Assembly (NCBI GenBank): GCA_902543145.1 | Contig: CACBXG010000006.1 | Location: 1 to 64,000 of the forward strand | Length of the DNA stretch: 64,000 bases | DNA from: an uncultured SAR116 cluster alpha proteobacterium | GTDB lineage: Bacteria; Pseudomonadota; Alphaproteobacteria; Puniceispirillales; Marisalimonadaceae | Reading direction: 5' to 3' | Shown: in pieces, positions 62,539-64,000 of the stretch | How the letters are laid out: every line of letters begins with the position of its first letter | Position numbering within the stretch: position 1 is the first letter of the stretch | Program-made: the position numbers and the translations under genes | The notes under the pieces: generated by a model | What the model was told of the DNA's origin: nothing | The model's database searches: none | The model's input: the letters and a program-made list of their open reading frames with translations, nothing else

Positions 62539-63468
62539 ATGAACTTTATAGTTTTCCCTGGACAAGGTTCCCAAAAAATTGGGATGGGTAAAAAGCTATC
62601 GGAAAATTTTCCTGAAGCTAAAGAAGTTTTTGACGAGGTTAATGATGCTTTGAACTTAAATTTAACTAAAATTATGTGGGAAGGTTCAGATAGTGAAATT
62701 TCATTAACTACTAATGCACAACCTGCTCTTATGGCATGTGGAGTAGCTGCTTTTAGGGTTTTAAGCAAATTAAAAGATAAAAATTTAAAACAATTAGCTG
62801 ATTTTACCGCAGGACACTCATTAGGTGAATATACTGCTATGACAGTTGCACAAGTTTTTTCTCTCAAAGAATGCTCAATTCTACTTAGATTAAGAGGCGA
62901 AGCTATGCAACAAGCAGTCCCTGTTGGTAAAGGGGCTATGGCAGCTTTGATTGGTGTTAGTATTAATCAAACAATTGAAATTATTGAAAAAGCTCAAATT
63001 CATGGAATTTGTGATATTGGAAATGATAACGCAGATGGTCAAATAGTAGTAAGTGGAGATGCAAAAGCTATTGAAAACGCAATTGAAATTGCAAAAAATA
63101 ACAGTATTAAAAGAGCAATTTTACTTCCAGTTAGCGCTCCTTTCCATTGTAGATTGATGGAGCCCGCTCGTGAAATTATGCAAGAAGCCCTAAATAACTT
63201 AAAATTTGATGCACCCTTAATCCCAATAGTTTCTAACATTACAGCTTTACCTCACACAGATCCTTCAATATTAAGAAAAAATTTAATTGACCAAGTTACT
63301 GGAACTGTTAGATGGCGAGAAACAATGGATTTTGCAAAAAATAAAGATATTAAGAAAATAACTGAATTGGGAAGTGGAAAAGTTCTTACAGGAATTGCAA
63401 AAAGGATGATAAAAGATGCTACATATGAAAGTTTTGAAAATCCAGAAGATTTTGATATTTTCCTATAA
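62539..63468 (+). CDS. fabD: malonyl CoA-acyl carrier protein transacylase FabD
   Basis: 309 aa, normal length. The substrate-loop motif FPGQGSQKIGMGKKL is at about residues 5-19, the nucleophile Ser lies in GHSLGEYTA (about 94-102), and the catalytic His in SAPFHCRLM (about 200). It loads malonyl groups onto acyl carrier protein for fatty acid synthesis. ACGAGGAATAAAT precedes the ATG. fabG follows after 20 bp, the usual pair. Confidence 0.96.
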   Translation: MNFIVFPGQGSQKIGMGKKLSENFPEAKEVFDEVNDALNLNLTKIMWEGSDSEISLTTNAQPALMACGVAAFRVLSKLKDKNLKQLADFTAGHSLGEYTAMTVAQVFSLKECSILLRLRGEAMQQAVPVGKGAMAALIGVSINQTIEIIEKAQIHGICDIGNDNADGQIVVSGDAKAIENAIEIAKNNSIKRAILLPVSAPFHCRLMEPAREIMQEALNNLKFDAPLIPIVSNITALPHTDPSILRKNLIDQVTGTVRWRETMDFAKNKDIKKITELGSGKVLTGIAKRMIKDATYESFENPEDFDIFL

Positions 63469-63488
63469 ATTAATAACGGAGTACAGAA

Positions 63489-64000
63489 ATGTTTGATCTA
63501 ACAGATAAGGTTGTTTTATTAACAGGAGCGACAGGAGGTATTGGTAAATCTATAGCAAAAAAGATGAAAGAAAAAGGCGCTAAGCTTATTCTTTCTGGAA
63601 CGCGACAAAATATTCTTAATGAACTTACTGAAGAACTAGGAGATGATACTAAAGCAATAACCACGGACTTAACCTCTAAAGAAAGTATTTTATCTCTAGC
63701 AAAAGAAGCTGAAACTTCTTTTGGACATATAGATATTCTTATTAATAATGCAGGTATTACAGCAGACAATCTTTTTTTAAGGATGAAAGATGAAGAATGG
63801 GAAAATGTTTTAAATGTTAACCTATCTGCCAGTATGAGACTTACAAGGCAAGTCATAAAAGGTATGCTTAAAAGAAAATATGGAAGAGTTATTTTTATTA
63901 GTTCAATTGTAGGATTTACTGGTAATCCAGGTCAAGCTAACTATTCGGCTTCTAAATCAGCTTTGTCAGGTCTTACAAAATCTATCGCTTTGGAAGTGGC
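63489..64000 (+). CDS. fabG: 3-oxoacyl-ACP reductase FabG (partial, runs off the right edge)
   Basis: The frame starts at ATG 63489 with GGAG upstream, and 170 codons are visible. SDR features: TGATGGIG at about residues 12-19, INNAGIT near 83-89, catalytic Ser in FISSIVGFTGNPGQ, and the Tyr-Lys pair in NYSASKSAL. Position directly after fabD identifies it as FabG rather than a generic SDR. The C-terminal part lies beyond the window. Confidence 0.94.
   Translation, partial: MFDLTDKVVLLTGATGGIGKSIAKKMKEKGAKLILSGTRQNILNELTEELGDDTKAITTDLTSKESILSLAKEAETSFGHIDILINNAGITADNLFLRMKDEEWENVLNVNLSASMRLTRQVIKGMLKRKYGRVIFISSIVGFTGNPGQANYSASKSALSGLTKSIALEV

Noticed and set aside
62457..62867. Minus-strand frame opposite fabD
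   Set aside because: It is antisense to a strongly conserved gene and its product has no recognisable features.
1..64000. CRISPR arrays, tRNA or rRNA genes, integrase or prophage genes
   Set aside because: None was seen; the phage-like signal is confined to modules inside flagellar proteins.

Overview
The window is low-GC (roughly 30% by eye), densely coded DNA from what is most likely a free-living, probably marine, alphaproteobacterium. The right-hand block rpsF-rpsR-rplI-dnaB-alr-mlaE-mlaF-radA-cvpA-purF facing fabD-fabG is an order typical of alphaproteobacteria. The flagellar set has a short FlgJ without a muramidase domain, an L/P-ring pair (Gram-negative), and sigma-54-type control. 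I cannot name a genus. No tRNA, rRNA, CRISPR array or insertion sequence was seen.

Layout. 1-595: the end of an unrecognised gene and a small hypothetical gene. 721-19876: a + strand rod, hook and ring cluster, flgBCDEF-GHIJKL. 19885-22617: three minus-strand genes (a hypothetical, a FliS chaperone, a ClC-family channel). 22772-35309: the filament region, with fliD, a truncated 2OG oxygenase, three flagellin genes (two facing each other across a shared terminator), a second fliS, a FliT-like gene and a small unknown. 35302-37830: two divergent sigma-54 activator genes. 37845-50736: fliEFGHIJ, fliKLMN, fliOPQR-flhB. 50752-52671: four small unknown genes trailing flhB. 52668-62355: a minus-strand housekeeping run from rpsF to an SDR gene. 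62539-64000: fabD and the start of fabG.

The striking feature is the size and modularity of the axial flagellar proteins. FlgE is 1707 aa, FlgK 2469 aa, FliD 876 aa and the flagellins 1017, 969 and 664 aa. Terminal assembly domains look ordinary; the added mass is a central Ser/Thr/Gly-rich region made of a few repeating modules. One type (core TYTG...TGxTRG) occurs in FlgE, FlgK and flagellin B. A second (core TGTDxxG...TExIxG...xIGT) occurs in FlgK, FliD and flagellins A and B. A third (VGDxVxGxxIxxxTxV...TLS) occurs in FlgE. From memory these resemble repeats of marine phage virion proteins. A 581-bp block is about 94% identical between flgK and the flagellin B gene, in inverted orientation, so modules have been exchanged recently at the DNA level. 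I read this as a shared surface coat of exchangeable modules running from hook to cap.

Regulation is visible. Seven sites matching the sigma-54 -24/-12 pattern (GGCA...TTGC with exact GG-N10-GC spacing) precede flgB, flgG, fliD, flagellin B, the FlbD-like activator, fliK and fliO. The two activators are complementary: one has a Fis-type DNA-binding domain but no receiver, the other a receiver-like N-terminus but no DNA-binding domain. A recurring GTCGTA box lies near flgB, fliD and flagellins A and C. Genes expected for a flagellum but absent here include flgA, flhA and the stator genes.
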